9,332 nt of DNA from Bacillota bacterium. Lineage in GTDB: Bacteria > Bacillota > Clostridia > Lutisporales > Lutisporaceae. The stretch lies in assembly GCA_023230985.1 (NCBI GenBank), contig JALNWH010000076.1, positions 1-9,332 of the forward strand, in the 5' to 3' direction. The notes under the pieces were generated by a model, which saw only the letters and a list, made by a program, of their open reading frames with translations, made no database searches and was not told the DNA's origin. A program made the position numbers and the translations under genes. Each line of letters begins with the position of its first letter. The first letter of the stretch is position 1. Shown in pieces: positions 1 to 7,102 of this stretch.

Positions 1-1763
1 AACAGGTTTACTAAAGCAGTACCTTTTGCATGTCTTGAAGCTTCCGGTATTTCATAAGCCTTTAATTTAAACATTCTTCCTTTATTCGTAAAAAATAAAA
101 TATAATTATGAGTAGAAGTAATAAATAGATGTTCAACGAAATCCTCTTCCCTTGTCTGCAATGCGGCAATGCCCCTGCCGCCTCGTCTTTGACTTTTATA
201 GGTATCCGCCGGCAATCTCTTTATATAACCATAATGTGTAAGAGTAACAGCTACCTCATGCTCTTCTATCAAATCCGCAATATCAAAATCACTTGCCGCA
301 TGGGATATCTTGCTTCTTCTTTTATCATTAAAAACCTTCTTTATATCAAGAAGTTCATTCTTTACAATGTTAAGAACCATTCTCTCACTGGAAAGTATAG
401 ATCTATACATTTCTATATCTTTTATGATAGCCAAATATTCGTCTTCTATCTTGCTTCTTTCCAGTCCTGTCAAGCTTCTTAATCTCATATCCGTAATAGC
501 GGTAGCTTGCACTTCTGATAAGCCGAATCTGTCCATCATTCTCTCTTTTGCTTCGGGAACCGTTTTAGAACTCCTTATTATATTAATAATTTCATCTATA
601 TTGTCTAAAGCGATCCTCAAACCTTCTAATATATGAGCTCTTTCTTCCGCTTTTTTAAGATCAAAAGTAGTACGGCGAATTATTATCTCCTTTTGATGTT
701 CAATATATAAAGTCAGCATGCTTTTTAAATTCAAAACCTTTGGTTGACCGTTATGCAAAGCCAACATAATAATACTAAAGCTGCTTTGCAATTGAGTATG
801 CTTATATAGTTGATTTAGAGTAATATGAGCATTAACATCTCTTTTTAGTTCCACTACAATTCGCATACCATCTCTATCGGATTCATCTCTCAAATCCGAT
901 ATGCCTTCTATTCTTTTATCCTTAACTAAATCCGCTATTTTTTCAATCAGATTGGCTTTATTAACTTGATAAGGTATTTCATTAATTACAATCCTTTGCC
1001 TGTTTCCGTTCATTTCTTCTATTTCGGCCTTGGCCCTTATTATTACATTACCCCTACCCGTGGTATATGCTCTAACAACACCTTCTCTCCCCATGATAAT
1101 ACCGCCTGTGGGGAAATCCGGAGCCTTAATATGTTTCATTATTTCATCAATATCTATATCTTTATTATCAATAGTAGCAATAACTGCATCGATTACTTCC
1201 CCTAAATTATGAGGAGGTATGGATGTTGCCATTCCCACTGCAATCCCGCTGCTGCCGTTTACAAGGAGATTTGGAAATCTCGATGGCAATACTACAGGTT
1301 CTTTTTGGCTTTCATCATAGTTTGGAACAAAATCAACTGTATCTTTCTCTATATTTCTTAGCAATTCCATTGATATTTTTGCCATTCTTGCTTCCGTATA
1401 ACGCATAGCAGCTGCACTGTCTCCATCCACGGAACCAAAGTTACCATGTCCGTCAATCAACATATACCTATGTGAAAAGTCCTGAGCCATTCTCACCATA
1501 GTTTCATATACAGCCGCATCTCCGTGAGGATGATATTTACCCAGTACTTCACCTACTGTGGTAGCTGATTTTCTATGAGGTTTATCCGGTGTAAATCCAA
1601 GGCCGTGCATGGCATATAGTATTCTCCTATGTACCGGTTTAAGGCCATCTCTCACATCGGGCAGCGCCCTTTGCACAATAACACTCATGGCATAATCTAT
1701 AAAGGATTTTTTCATTTCTTTTTCTATATTTACTTGCTTAACGTTTTCAGTAGTGTTTTCCAA
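1..1763 (-). CDS. gyrA: DNA gyrase subunit A, 3' end cut by window edge
   Basis: GyrA is the DNA-cleaving subunit of gyrase, which with GyrB adds negative supercoils in the cytoplasm using ATP. The 587 complete codons seen cover the breakage-reunion domain and the start of the C-terminal beta-pinwheel. The N-terminus (KSFIDYAMSVIVQRALPDVR) is typical. The catalytic tyrosine is Tyr122 in AMRYTEARM (codon at 1398-1400), and the GyrA box QRRGGRG is at residues 525-531 (171-191), which marks gyrase rather than topoisomerase IV ParC. The start is a TTG at 1761-1763, preceded by GGGAGGG (1770-1776) with a 6-nt spacer. An ATG slightly upstream is out of frame. The quinolone-contact segment reads HPHGDAAVYE, with Ala at position 83 and Glu at 87. 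It lies downstream of gyrB after a 399-bp spacer. The remaining C-terminal part is outside the window. Confidence 0.97.
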   Translation of the reverse strand, partial: MENTTENVKQVNIEKEMKKSFIDYAMSVIVQRALPDVRDGLKPVHRRILYAMHGLGFTPDKPHRKSATTVGEVLGKYHPHGDAAVYETMVRMAQDFSHRYMLIDGHGNFGSVDGDSAAAMRYTEARMAKISMELLRNIEKDTVDFVPNYDESQKEPVVLPSRFPNLLVNGSSGIAVGMATSIPPHNLGEVIDAVIATIDNKDIDIDEIMKHIKAPDFPTGGIIMGREGVVRAYTTGRGNVIIRAKAEIEEMNGNRQRIVINEIPYQVNKANLIEKIADLVKDKRIEGISDLRDESDRDGMRIVVELKRDVNAHITLNQLYKHTQLQSSFSIIMLALHNGQPKVLNLKSMLTLYIEHQKEIIIRRTTFDLKKAEERAHILEGLRIALDNIDEIINIIRSSKTVPEAKERMMDRFGLSEVQATAITDMRLRSLTGLERSKIEDEYLAIIKDIEMYRSILSSERMVLNIVKNELLDIKKVFNDKRRSKISHAASDFDIADLIEEHEVAVTLTHYGYIKRLPADTYKSQRRGGRGIAALQTREEDFVEHLFITSTHNYILFFTNKGRMFKLKAYEIPEASRHAKGTALVNL

Positions 1764-1841
1764 TAATTTCCCTCCCAAACATTTTTACTATATTCTTTCC
1801 CATTGCTTAATAATATACCTATTCCCACGAGCGGTCGCAGG

Positions 1842-1862
1842 ATACCCCTACAACTAGGGTAT
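1842..1862. other. small hairpin in the gyrA upstream region
   Basis: ATACCCCTA (1842-1850) pairs with TAGGGTAT (1855-1862) around a CAAC loop, giving eight base pairs with one bulged C. It lies about 80 bp before the gyrA start. On the minus strand the following bases are not a U tract, so it does not look like a normal terminator. If transcribed it would be a stem in the gyrA leader. Function is unknown. Confidence 0.5.
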
Positions 1863-1948
1863 TTCTCTAAAATACGCATTTCTTATATACATACAGTAAT
1901 ATTATTAGCATATATAATTTGATTCGATTGCTGAGTTCCAAGACTAAC

Positions 1949-2033
1949 AATCTGTAAGCTTGTTATGGGTTGCGCCAAAACTCGCTTCACTCAAACAGTT
2001 GACGCAACTAATCCTCCACTGCGCTAACAGATT
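1949..2033. repeat. REP-like imperfect palindrome
   Basis: The outer arms AATCTGT (1949-1955) and ACAGATT (2027-2033) enclose a second pair of arms, GTTGCGcCAA (1969-1978) and TTGaCGCAAC (1999-2008), which pair with one C-A mismatch. The inner loop (1979-1998) contains ACTCGCTTCACTC. The element is more GC-rich than the surrounding spacer. The shape resembles dispersed intergenic palindromes (REP or small MITE type), but copy number elsewhere in the genome cannot be seen here, so membership of a dispersed family is inference. Confidence 0.55.
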
Positions 2034-2070
2034 TTAAGCCTTTCCACAACGCAATCTTAATCAAATATAT

Positions 2071-2103
2071 AAGCTTTATATAGTCACTATTTTATAATCA
2101 AAT
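2071..2103. repeat. 33-bp direct repeat, copy A
   Basis: This copy matches 2136-2168 at 29 of 33 positions, and the last 18 bases (ACTATTTTATAATCAAAT, 2086-2103) are identical. The two copies are offset by 65 bp. A shorter part of the motif, TAATCAAAT, occurs a third time at 2059-2067. Copy A is in the spacer only. Confidence 0.8.
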
Positions 2104-2135
2104 GATATATGCTTTGATGTCACTGCATTTACTAT

Positions 2136-2168
2136 AAGGCTTATATCGTTACTATTTTATAATCAAAT
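2136..2168. repeat. 33-bp direct repeat, copy B, overlapping gyrB stop
   Basis: Second copy of the 2071-2103 repeat. Its right end includes the gyrB stop codon (TGA on the minus strand, 2163-2165) and the last sense codon, so the duplicated unit starts inside the gene. The simplest reading is a local duplication of the gyrB 3' tip and its downstream flank, with four later substitutions on the spacer side. Confidence 0.8.
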
Positions 2169-4088
2169 ATCTAGGTATTTTACATACTTAGCGTTTTCCT
2201 CAATAAATTTCCTTCTCGGCTCTACCTTATCCCCCATAAGTATGGTAAATATTTCATCAGCTGCCGCCGCATCTTCCAAAGATACTTGCAAAACAGTTCT
2301 TGTTTCCGGATTCATCGTTGTATCCCATAACTGATAAGCATCCATCTCTCCAAGTCCCTTATATCTTTGCAATGTCGTTGAATCCCTGCCTATCTCACCT
2401 AATATTTCTTCCAGCTGATTATCATCAAATGCATAATATTCTTTTGCTCTGCTTCCTCCGCCTTTTCTAATTCTATACAATGGTGGTTGTGCTATATACA
2501 CATATCCTAATTCTACAAGAGGTCTCATATATCTAAAGAAAAAAGTTAAAAGAAGTGTCCTAATATGAGAACCGTCCACATCAGCATCAGTCATAATAAT
2601 AATTTTACCGTATCTCATCTTTTCAATTTCAAAATCATCACTGATACCTGCACCAAAAGCAGTAATCATAGACCTTATACTGTCACTGGACAAAATTCTG
2701 TCTAACCTGGCTTTTTCCACATTCAAAATCTTACCTCTTAATGGCAATATAGCCTGAAACCTTCTGTCTCTGCCTTGCTTTGCCGAGCCTCCGGCAGAAT
2801 CTCCCTCTACAATATAGATTTCACATAAAAAAGGATCCTTTTCAGAACAATCCGCAAGCTTCCCGGGGAGCATGGTGCTTTCCAATGCGGACTTTCTCCT
2901 TGTAAGCTCTCTGGCCTTTCTTGCCGCTTCCCTGGCTCTTGATGCTGTCAAGGCTTTTTCTATTATTATTTTTGCAATTTGCGGATTCTCTTCAAAATAT
3001 GCCTCCAAGGAATCATAGAGAATTCCCTCAACAATACTTCTTATCTCCGGATTCCCCAGCTTCGTTTTAGTCTGGCCTTCAAATTGAGGGTCTATTACCT
3101 TAATATTTAAAACAGCTGTAAGTCCCTCTCTTGCATCCTCACCTTGCAGATTTGATTCATTTTCTTTTATAAATTTATATTTCCTCGAATAATCATTAAT
3201 CGCTTTTGTCACAGCATTTCTAAACCCTGTGGTATGTGTTCCTCCTTCTATTGTGTTTATATTGTTACAAAAACTATATACGTTTTCATTAAAACTTCCG
3301 CTATATTGCAGCGCCACTTCAACTATTACGTCATCTTTACCGGCATGAACATACAAAGGTTTAGGATGAAGTACATCTTTATTCTTATTTAAATATTCAA
3401 CAAAAGAAACTATACCTCCCTCATATTGAAAGGCTTTTTCTATATCATTTCTTTTATCCTTTAAAACCAGTTTTATGCCTTTATTTAAAAATGCCAACTC
3501 TCTAATTCTAATCTCCAGCGTCTCAAAATTATAAACTAACTCATCAAATAATTTGGTATCCGGTTTAAAAGAAATTTTGGTACCTGTTGTTTTTGTTTCA
3601 CCAATAACTTTAAGTTCAGTTATTGCCGTTCCTCTTTCATATTTTTGATAATATATTTTCCCATCTCTTTTTACTTCCACCTCAAGCCTCTCGGATAATG
3701 CATTTACCACTGAAACGCCTACACCATGAAGACCTCCGGAAACCTTGTAGCCTCCGCCTCCAAATTTACTTCCCGCATGCAATACAGTTAAAGCGACTTC
3801 TACAGCAGGTTTTTTTAATTTAGGATGCATACCGACAGGAAAGCCTCTTCCATCATCGGATACTGTTATAGAATTATCCTCATTGATAACTACCTCTATA
3901 TTTTTACATGCTCCTACCAAAGCCTCGTCTATACTATTATCAACCACTTCCCATACCAGATGATGTAATCCCCTTGAACCGGTACTGCCAATATACATTC
4001 CCGGCCTCTTCCTAACTGCTTCTAATCCTTCTAGCACTTGTATCTGTTCAGCCTCATAAGATTGGCTTGTTATCTTTTTTTCCAACAT
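2163..4088 (-). CDS. gyrB: DNA gyrase subunit B
   Basis: GyrB is the ATPase subunit of gyrase and partners GyrA. The 641 residues match the usual length of Gram-positive GyrB, which lacks the insert seen in the longer enterobacterial protein. The GHKL ATPase domain shows EVVDNSIDEAL (Glu47, Asn51), DDGRGFPVG (78-86) and GGLHGVG (118-124). The transducer QTK loop is at 339-341. The Toprim domain has EGDSAGG (428-434) and the metal-binding DADVDGSH (501-508), and the C-terminal RYKGLGEM (575-582) is present. The start is ATG with AAGGAAG just upstream. It begins 15 bp after the remB stop, so the two are probably co-transcribed. The ATP-pocket motif has Phe83 where GRGIPV (Ile) is usual. A duplicated copy of its 3' tip lies in the spacer downstream. 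Confidence 0.98.
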   Translation of the reverse strand: MLEKKITSQSYEAEQIQVLEGLEAVRKRPGMYIGSTGSRGLHHLVWEVVDNSIDEALVGACKNIEVVINEDNSITVSDDGRGFPVGMHPKLKKPAVEVALTVLHAGSKFGGGGYKVSGGLHGVGVSVVNALSERLEVEVKRDGKIYYQKYERGTAITELKVIGETKTTGTKISFKPDTKLFDELVYNFETLEIRIRELAFLNKGIKLVLKDKRNDIEKAFQYEGGIVSFVEYLNKNKDVLHPKPLYVHAGKDDVIVEVALQYSGSFNENVYSFCNNINTIEGGTHTTGFRNAVTKAINDYSRKYKFIKENESNLQGEDAREGLTAVLNIKVIDPQFEGQTKTKLGNPEIRSIVEGILYDSLEAYFEENPQIAKIIIEKALTASRAREAARKARELTRRKSALESTMLPGKLADCSEKDPFLCEIYIVEGDSAGGSAKQGRDRRFQAILPLRGKILNVEKARLDRILSSDSIRSMITAFGAGISDDFEIEKMRYGKIIIMTDADVDGSHIRTLLLTFFFRYMRPLVELGYVYIAQPPLYRIRKGGGSRAKEYYAFDDNQLEEILGEIGRDSTTLQRYKGLGEMDAYQLWDTTMNPETRTVLQVSLEDAAAADEIFTILMGDKVEPRRKFIEENAKYVKYLDI

Positions 4089-4103
4089 AACACTTCCTTT
4101 TGT

Positions 4104-4373
4104 TTAAAATGTAAGATTTTTATCTATAAATCCTGATCTTTTTTGCAAAGTAACTGAAGAGATAGGAGATAAATATATAATTGTCTGATTATCTTTTATT
4201 GTAAAAATAAAGGATTTTGGCTCTTTATCAGTTATCTTATTTAAAAAACCCTCATCTTCCGCTATCTTTAAAAACTCTTTTGTTTTTTTTGAATAACTGC
4301 TAGTCTCTAAATTCATTATACTAATTACATCTTTTAACGGTATAACCACATCTTCGCCAAGGTGAATAAACAT
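4104..4373 (-). CDS. remB: RemB-type extracellular matrix regulator (DUF370 family)
   Basis: A small protein of the DUF370/RemB (YaaB) family, recognised by its N-terminus MFIHLGEDVVIPLKDVISIMN and by its place between recF and gyrB, the same as in Bacillus subtilis. RemA, its paralogue family, is a DNA-binding activator of biofilm matrix and osmoprotection genes in Bacillus; RemB is implicated in the same process. A specific role here is inference. The start chosen is the ATG at 4371-4373 (89 residues), because GGGAGGG (4379-4385) sits 5 nt before it. An upstream ATG (4389-4391) would add six residues that encode the ribosome binding site itself, and homologues begin at the chosen methionine. 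The C-terminal part (residues about 30-89) is lysine-rich and ends in IYLSPISSVTLQKRSGFIDKNLTF. The gene stops 15 bp before gyrB. Confidence 0.88.
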   Translation of the reverse strand: MFIHLGEDVVIPLKDVISIMNLETSSYSKKTKEFLKIAEDEGFLNKITDKEPKSFIFTIKDNQTIIYLSPISSVTLQKRSGFIDKNLTF

Positions 4374-4422
4374 CTTTACCCTCCCTATCATAAACCTGAT
4401 TCCATAAATAACTACACTTTTA

Positions 4423-4431
4423 ATTTTATCA
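4423..4431 (-). promoter_or_regulatory. possible extended -10 promoter for remB-gyrB
   Basis: On the minus strand TGATAAAAT fits the extended -10 pattern TGnTAnnnT. It lies about 50 bp before the remB start, in the only sizeable gap (134 bp) between recF and gyrB. A second TATAAT (4433-4438) overlaps nearby. Neither has a good -35 box at 16-18 bp, so this is a weak call. Confidence 0.3.
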
Positions 4432-4507
4432 CATTATAAAAATAATTATATTTATTTATCTTATTGTATATTATTTACATGATTGCTAATATTTATAGTG
4501 GTTCTTT

Positions 4508-5626
4508 TTACTCATTGAAAACTCTGCTGACTACTGCGTTTTTTACATGGAATAATGAAGGATTTTTTATATTTTTCAGTATCATATTATTTAAATCAGT
4601 ACAGGTTAAAATCACTTGAATATCCTTTATATATTCCAGTAAATATCCTCTTCTGGCATTATCCAATTCTGAAAAAACGTCATCTAACAGCAAAACAGGC
4701 GTTGTGCCTGTTTCATCTTTAATAAAAATAGTCTCCGCAAGCTTAAGTGATAACAGTGCAGATCTTTGCTGTCCTTGAGAACCGAAATTTCTTAATTCTT
4801 TTTCCCCTATACTAAAAATCAATTCGTCTCTATGAGGTCCCCAATTGGTAATCCCTCTTTTTATATCCTTAGCTCGTCCTTTTGTAATTATTGATTCATA
4901 AGACTTCTTTATATTATCCGATGAATAATCATGAATATTAACGGATGGTTTATATTTTAATACCAGATTTTCCTTGCCGCCGGACAGTTTATCATTTATG
5001 GAGCTAGCAGTTTTACTAATATTATTAATAAAAATGTATCTTTCTTTTATTACTTTAGATCCATATTCTATCAATTGATTATCCCATATATCCAAAGTTT
5101 TTCCCAGTTCATTTTTTCTTTTTTCATCAGATAATAAAACATTTCTCTGCCCCAAAACTTTTAAATATTGAATAAGATTATAATAGTAACTTGGCTTTAC
5201 TTGAGATAGTATGGCATCAATGAACCTTCTTCTCTCTACAGGGCCTTCCTTTATTATTTTAATATGCTCCGGTGAAAACATAACAGTGTTTATTCTACCT
5301 AGTATGTCGCTTACCTTTTCTACGTTTACACCATTTATTTTTATCTGCTTTTTCTTATTTTTTGCAATAAAAAATTCAATATTTCCTTCTATATCCTTTT
5401 TATTATATTCTATATATACCTTACACTTTTCTTTATCCCATTTTATCATTTCGTTATATTTTTGGGTTCTATAGGATTTTCCCATGGAAAGAAGATATAT
5501 GGATTCCAATATATTTGTTTTACCTTGCGCATTTTCTCCAAATATAATATTAATACCCGGGTTAAGCTTTATTGACAGCTCCTCATAATTTCTAAAGTTT
5601 TTTAAATATATAAATTCTATATTCAA
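4508..5626 (-). CDS. recF: DNA replication and repair protein RecF
   Basis: RecF is an SMC-like ABC ATPase that binds gapped DNA and, with RecO and RecR, helps load RecA at single-strand gaps and stalled forks. Numbered from the start chosen here (372 residues), the Walker A is GENAQGKT at 30-37, GPHRDE follows at 263-268, the ABC signature is SQGQQR at 283-288 and the Walker B plus D-loop is LLLDDVFSELD at 312-322, all intact and of normal length. I chose the TTG at 5624-5626, since GGGAG (5635-5639) stands 8 nt before it. The alternative GTG at 5633-5635 overlaps that same Shine-Dalgarno sequence. It begins 18 bp after the yaaA stop and is probably co-transcribed with dnaN and yaaA. Confidence 0.95.
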   Translation of the reverse strand: MNIEFIYLKNFRNYEELSIKLNPGINIIFGENAQGKTNILESIYLLSMGKSYRTQKYNEMIKWDKEKCKVYIEYNKKDIEGNIEFFIAKNKKKQIKINGVNVEKVSDILGRINTVMFSPEHIKIIKEGPVERRRFIDAILSQVKPSYYYNLIQYLKVLGQRNVLLSDEKRKNELGKTLDIWDNQLIEYGSKVIKERYIFINNISKTASSINDKLSGGKENLVLKYKPSVNIHDYSSDNIKKSYESIITKGRAKDIKRGITNWGPHRDELIFSIGEKELRNFGSQGQQRSALLSLKLAETIFIKDETGTTPVLLLDDVFSELDNARRGYLLEYIKDIQVILTCTDLNNMILKNIKNPSLFHVKNAVVSRVFNE

Positions 5627-5644
5627 TAAAAGCACTCCCGCCGA

Positions 5645-5851
5645 CTATACTATTTTAAACTTATTGTTTTTATAATATACAATATCCGAAGGTTTCAGCT
5701 TTCTTCCTCTGGAATACTCTATTTCACCGTTAACCTTTATTTTGCCTTCGCTTATGAGGATTTTTGCTTCCCCGCCGGTACTTGCTATTCCTTGGTATTT
5801 TAGAAATTGGTCCAGTTTAACATATTCCGTAGATATTTCAACTTCTTCCAA
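5645..5851 (-). CDS. yaaA: YaaA/RlbA-type S4-domain RNA-binding protein
   Basis: A short S4-domain protein in the conserved slot between dnaN and recF; in Bacillus subtilis this gene is yaaA (rlbA). The S4 fold is visible as LDQFLKYQGIASTGGEAKILISEGKIKVNGEIEYSRGRKLKPSDIV, which fills most of the protein. The family binds RNA and has been linked to ribosome assembly, but the exact role is not known from sequence. Two starts are possible. The GTG at 5858-5860 gives 71 residues but has poor upstream pairing. The TTG at 5849-5851 gives 68 residues and has AGGTGA about 5 nt before it. I prefer the TTG, with low certainty. The gene follows dnaN by 24 bp and precedes recF by 18 bp. Confidence 0.85.
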   Translation of the reverse strand: MEEVEISTEYVKLDQFLKYQGIASTGGEAKILISEGKIKVNGEIEYSRGRKLKPSDIVYYKNNKFKIV

Positions 5852-5875
5852 AATATTCACCTATCTTTTAAATAT

Positions 5876-6967
5876 TTATCTTCTTCTAACAGGCAGCACT
5901 AAATATAGAAAGTCTGTATCTCCAACAGGTCTGATTATACTGGGACTGACACCGGTTGTAAACTCTGCTTCTATTTCTTCACTATTTATGACCTTTAAGG
6001 CTTCTATAAAGAATCTGGGATTAAATGCAATTTCCAAATCATCCCCATCCTTTATTATATTTAATTCTTCATGGACATTGCCTTTTTCTGAATTTGATCT
6101 GATATTCATAATATCATCAAATATTTCAAATCTTATATTGCTATTGGATTCCCTTGCAAATAAAGCTGCTCTGTCACAAGCATTTAAAAACTCTGTTCTT
6201 TTGGCTTTTACTTTAATCTTGTATTCACCGGGGATAAGCTGCTGATAATCAATAAATTCTCCTTCCAATAGCCTTGATGTAATTACAGTATCTCCGGTAT
6301 TAAAAAGTATTTGATTCTTTGATATAAAAATATTTACCGTGCCCTCAGTATCATCAAGGATCTTTCCTAATTCAGAAAGTGTCTTACCCGGTATTACAGC
6401 TTTTATACTCTTATTATTTAATATATTGCTTGTCTTTACAGCCATTCTATATCCATCTAATGCCACCATTGTCATTTTTTCACCTGTTATCTCCAATAGG
6501 GCACCCGTCAATATAGGCCTGATCTCATCATTGGAAACTGCAAAAATTGTCTGCCTTATCATTTCTTTGAGAGTCGGTGCAGGTATTGTCAATTCATTAT
6601 CTTTATCTATTGACGGCAGCTCGGGGAATTCTTCTTTAGACAATCCCAATATTTCAAACTCAGAGCCTTCACATTTTACCACTATAAAATTTTCTTTTTT
6701 TACTATTTCAACATCGGAATCCGGTAATTTTCTGACTATATCTCCTATTGTATTGGATGCCATTACCAAACTGCCTGCCTCAATAACATCCACATCTATT
6801 GCGGTTTCTATACCTAGTTCCAAATCTGTAGATGTAAGCACTAATTTTCCTGATCCGGCAGTAAAGAGTATGCCTTCTAATATTGGAAGAGTTGTTTTTG
6901 AGGGAACCGCTTTTTGTACAATATTGATGCTGTTCATCAGTATATTTTTATTTGTTATAATTCTCAC
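5876..6967 (-). CDS. dnaN: DNA polymerase III beta subunit (sliding clamp)
   Basis: DnaN forms the ring-shaped homodimer that tethers the replicative polymerase and other DNA enzymes to DNA. The 363 residues match the family's three-domain clamp (about 1-120, 121-243 and 244-363). The N-terminus MRIITNKNILMNSINIVQKAVPSKTTLPILEGILF, the segment RPILTGALLE and the C-terminal YLVLPVRRR are typical. The start is GTG at 6965-6967 with GGAGGT 8 nt upstream. An ATG inside that spacer (minus strand) is out of frame. The spacer between ribosome binding site and start contains a consensus DnaA box. It leads a closely spaced group with yaaA and recF. Confidence 0.98.
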   Translation of the reverse strand: MRIITNKNILMNSINIVQKAVPSKTTLPILEGILFTAGSGKLVLTSTDLELGIETAIDVDVIEAGSLVMASNTIGDIVRKLPDSDVEIVKKENFIVVKCEGSEFEILGLSKEEFPELPSIDKDNELTIPAPTLKEMIRQTIFAVSNDEIRPILTGALLEITGEKMTMVALDGYRMAVKTSNILNNKSIKAVIPGKTLSELGKILDDTEGTVNIFISKNQILFNTGDTVITSRLLEGEFIDYQQLIPGEYKIKVKAKRTEFLNACDRAALFARESNSNIRFEIFDDIMNIRSNSEKGNVHEELNIIKDGDDLEIAFNPRFFIEALKVINSEEIEAEFTTGVSPSIIRPVGDTDFLYLVLPVRRR

Positions 6968-6976
6968 TGTGCATAA
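6968..6976 (-). promoter_or_regulatory. DnaA box TTATGCACA in the dnaN translation start region
   Basis: On the minus strand TTATGCACA matches the consensus TTATNCACA at every specified base. It lies exactly between the dnaN Shine-Dalgarno GGAGGT and the GTG start codon. Whether DnaA binds here is not shown by sequence. Confidence 0.6.
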
Positions 6977-7019
6977 CCTCCAATTTTTTATTTATTATAA
7001 ATAATAGTATAGTATTATC

Positions 7020-7034
7020 TAGTAATAGTAATAG
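7020..7034 (+). promoter_or_regulatory. DnaA-trio-like array
   Basis: The plus strand reads TAG TAA TAG TAA TAG, five consecutive trinucleotides fitting the DnaA-trio pattern (3'-[G/A]A[T/A]-5'), which guides DnaA assembly on single strands during origin opening. It is on the strand complementary to dnaA, in the dnaA-dnaN spacer, the same arrangement as in Bacillus subtilis. The adjoining consensus DnaA boxes and GC-rich patch known there are not obvious on the dnaA side, which lowers confidence. Confidence 0.5.
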
Positions 7035-7102
7035 TACTTGTTAATTTGTTAAAAAATAATAAAGAACCTTGATAAATATAAGTTTTCCATGTTAATATCT
7101 TG

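Larger units (their letters stand above)
1764..2162. other. gyrB-gyrA spacer, non-coding and repeat-rich
   Basis: This 399-bp stretch has no credible gene on either strand. Read from gyrB towards gyrA it contains a 33-bp direct duplication, an imperfect palindrome of about 85 bp, a small hairpin and the gyrA ribosome binding site. I found no clear rho-independent terminator after gyrB, since no stem is followed by a U tract on the minus strand, and no convincing -35/-10 pair for gyrA. Whether gyrA is read through from gyrB or has its own promoter cannot be settled from this sequence. Confidence 0.8.

Noticed and set aside
129..1408. Several plus-strand open frames of 60-117 codons
   Set aside because: All lie within gyrA on the other strand, and the gyrA frame is continuous with clear motifs through this whole stretch.
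1842..1862. Hairpin as a rho-independent terminator after gyrB
   Set aside because: It is about 300 bp past the gyrB stop, and no U tract follows on the minus strand.
5742..6245. Open frame of 167 codons on the plus strand across dnaN and yaaA
   Set aside because: It is antisense to two conserved genes and has no family features.
6339..7004. Long open frame of 221 codons on the plus strand, antisense to dnaN
   Set aside because: It lies opposite dnaN and mirrors its codons. The product is rich in Ser, Ile and Asn without a recognisable domain, and no ribosome binding site was evident.
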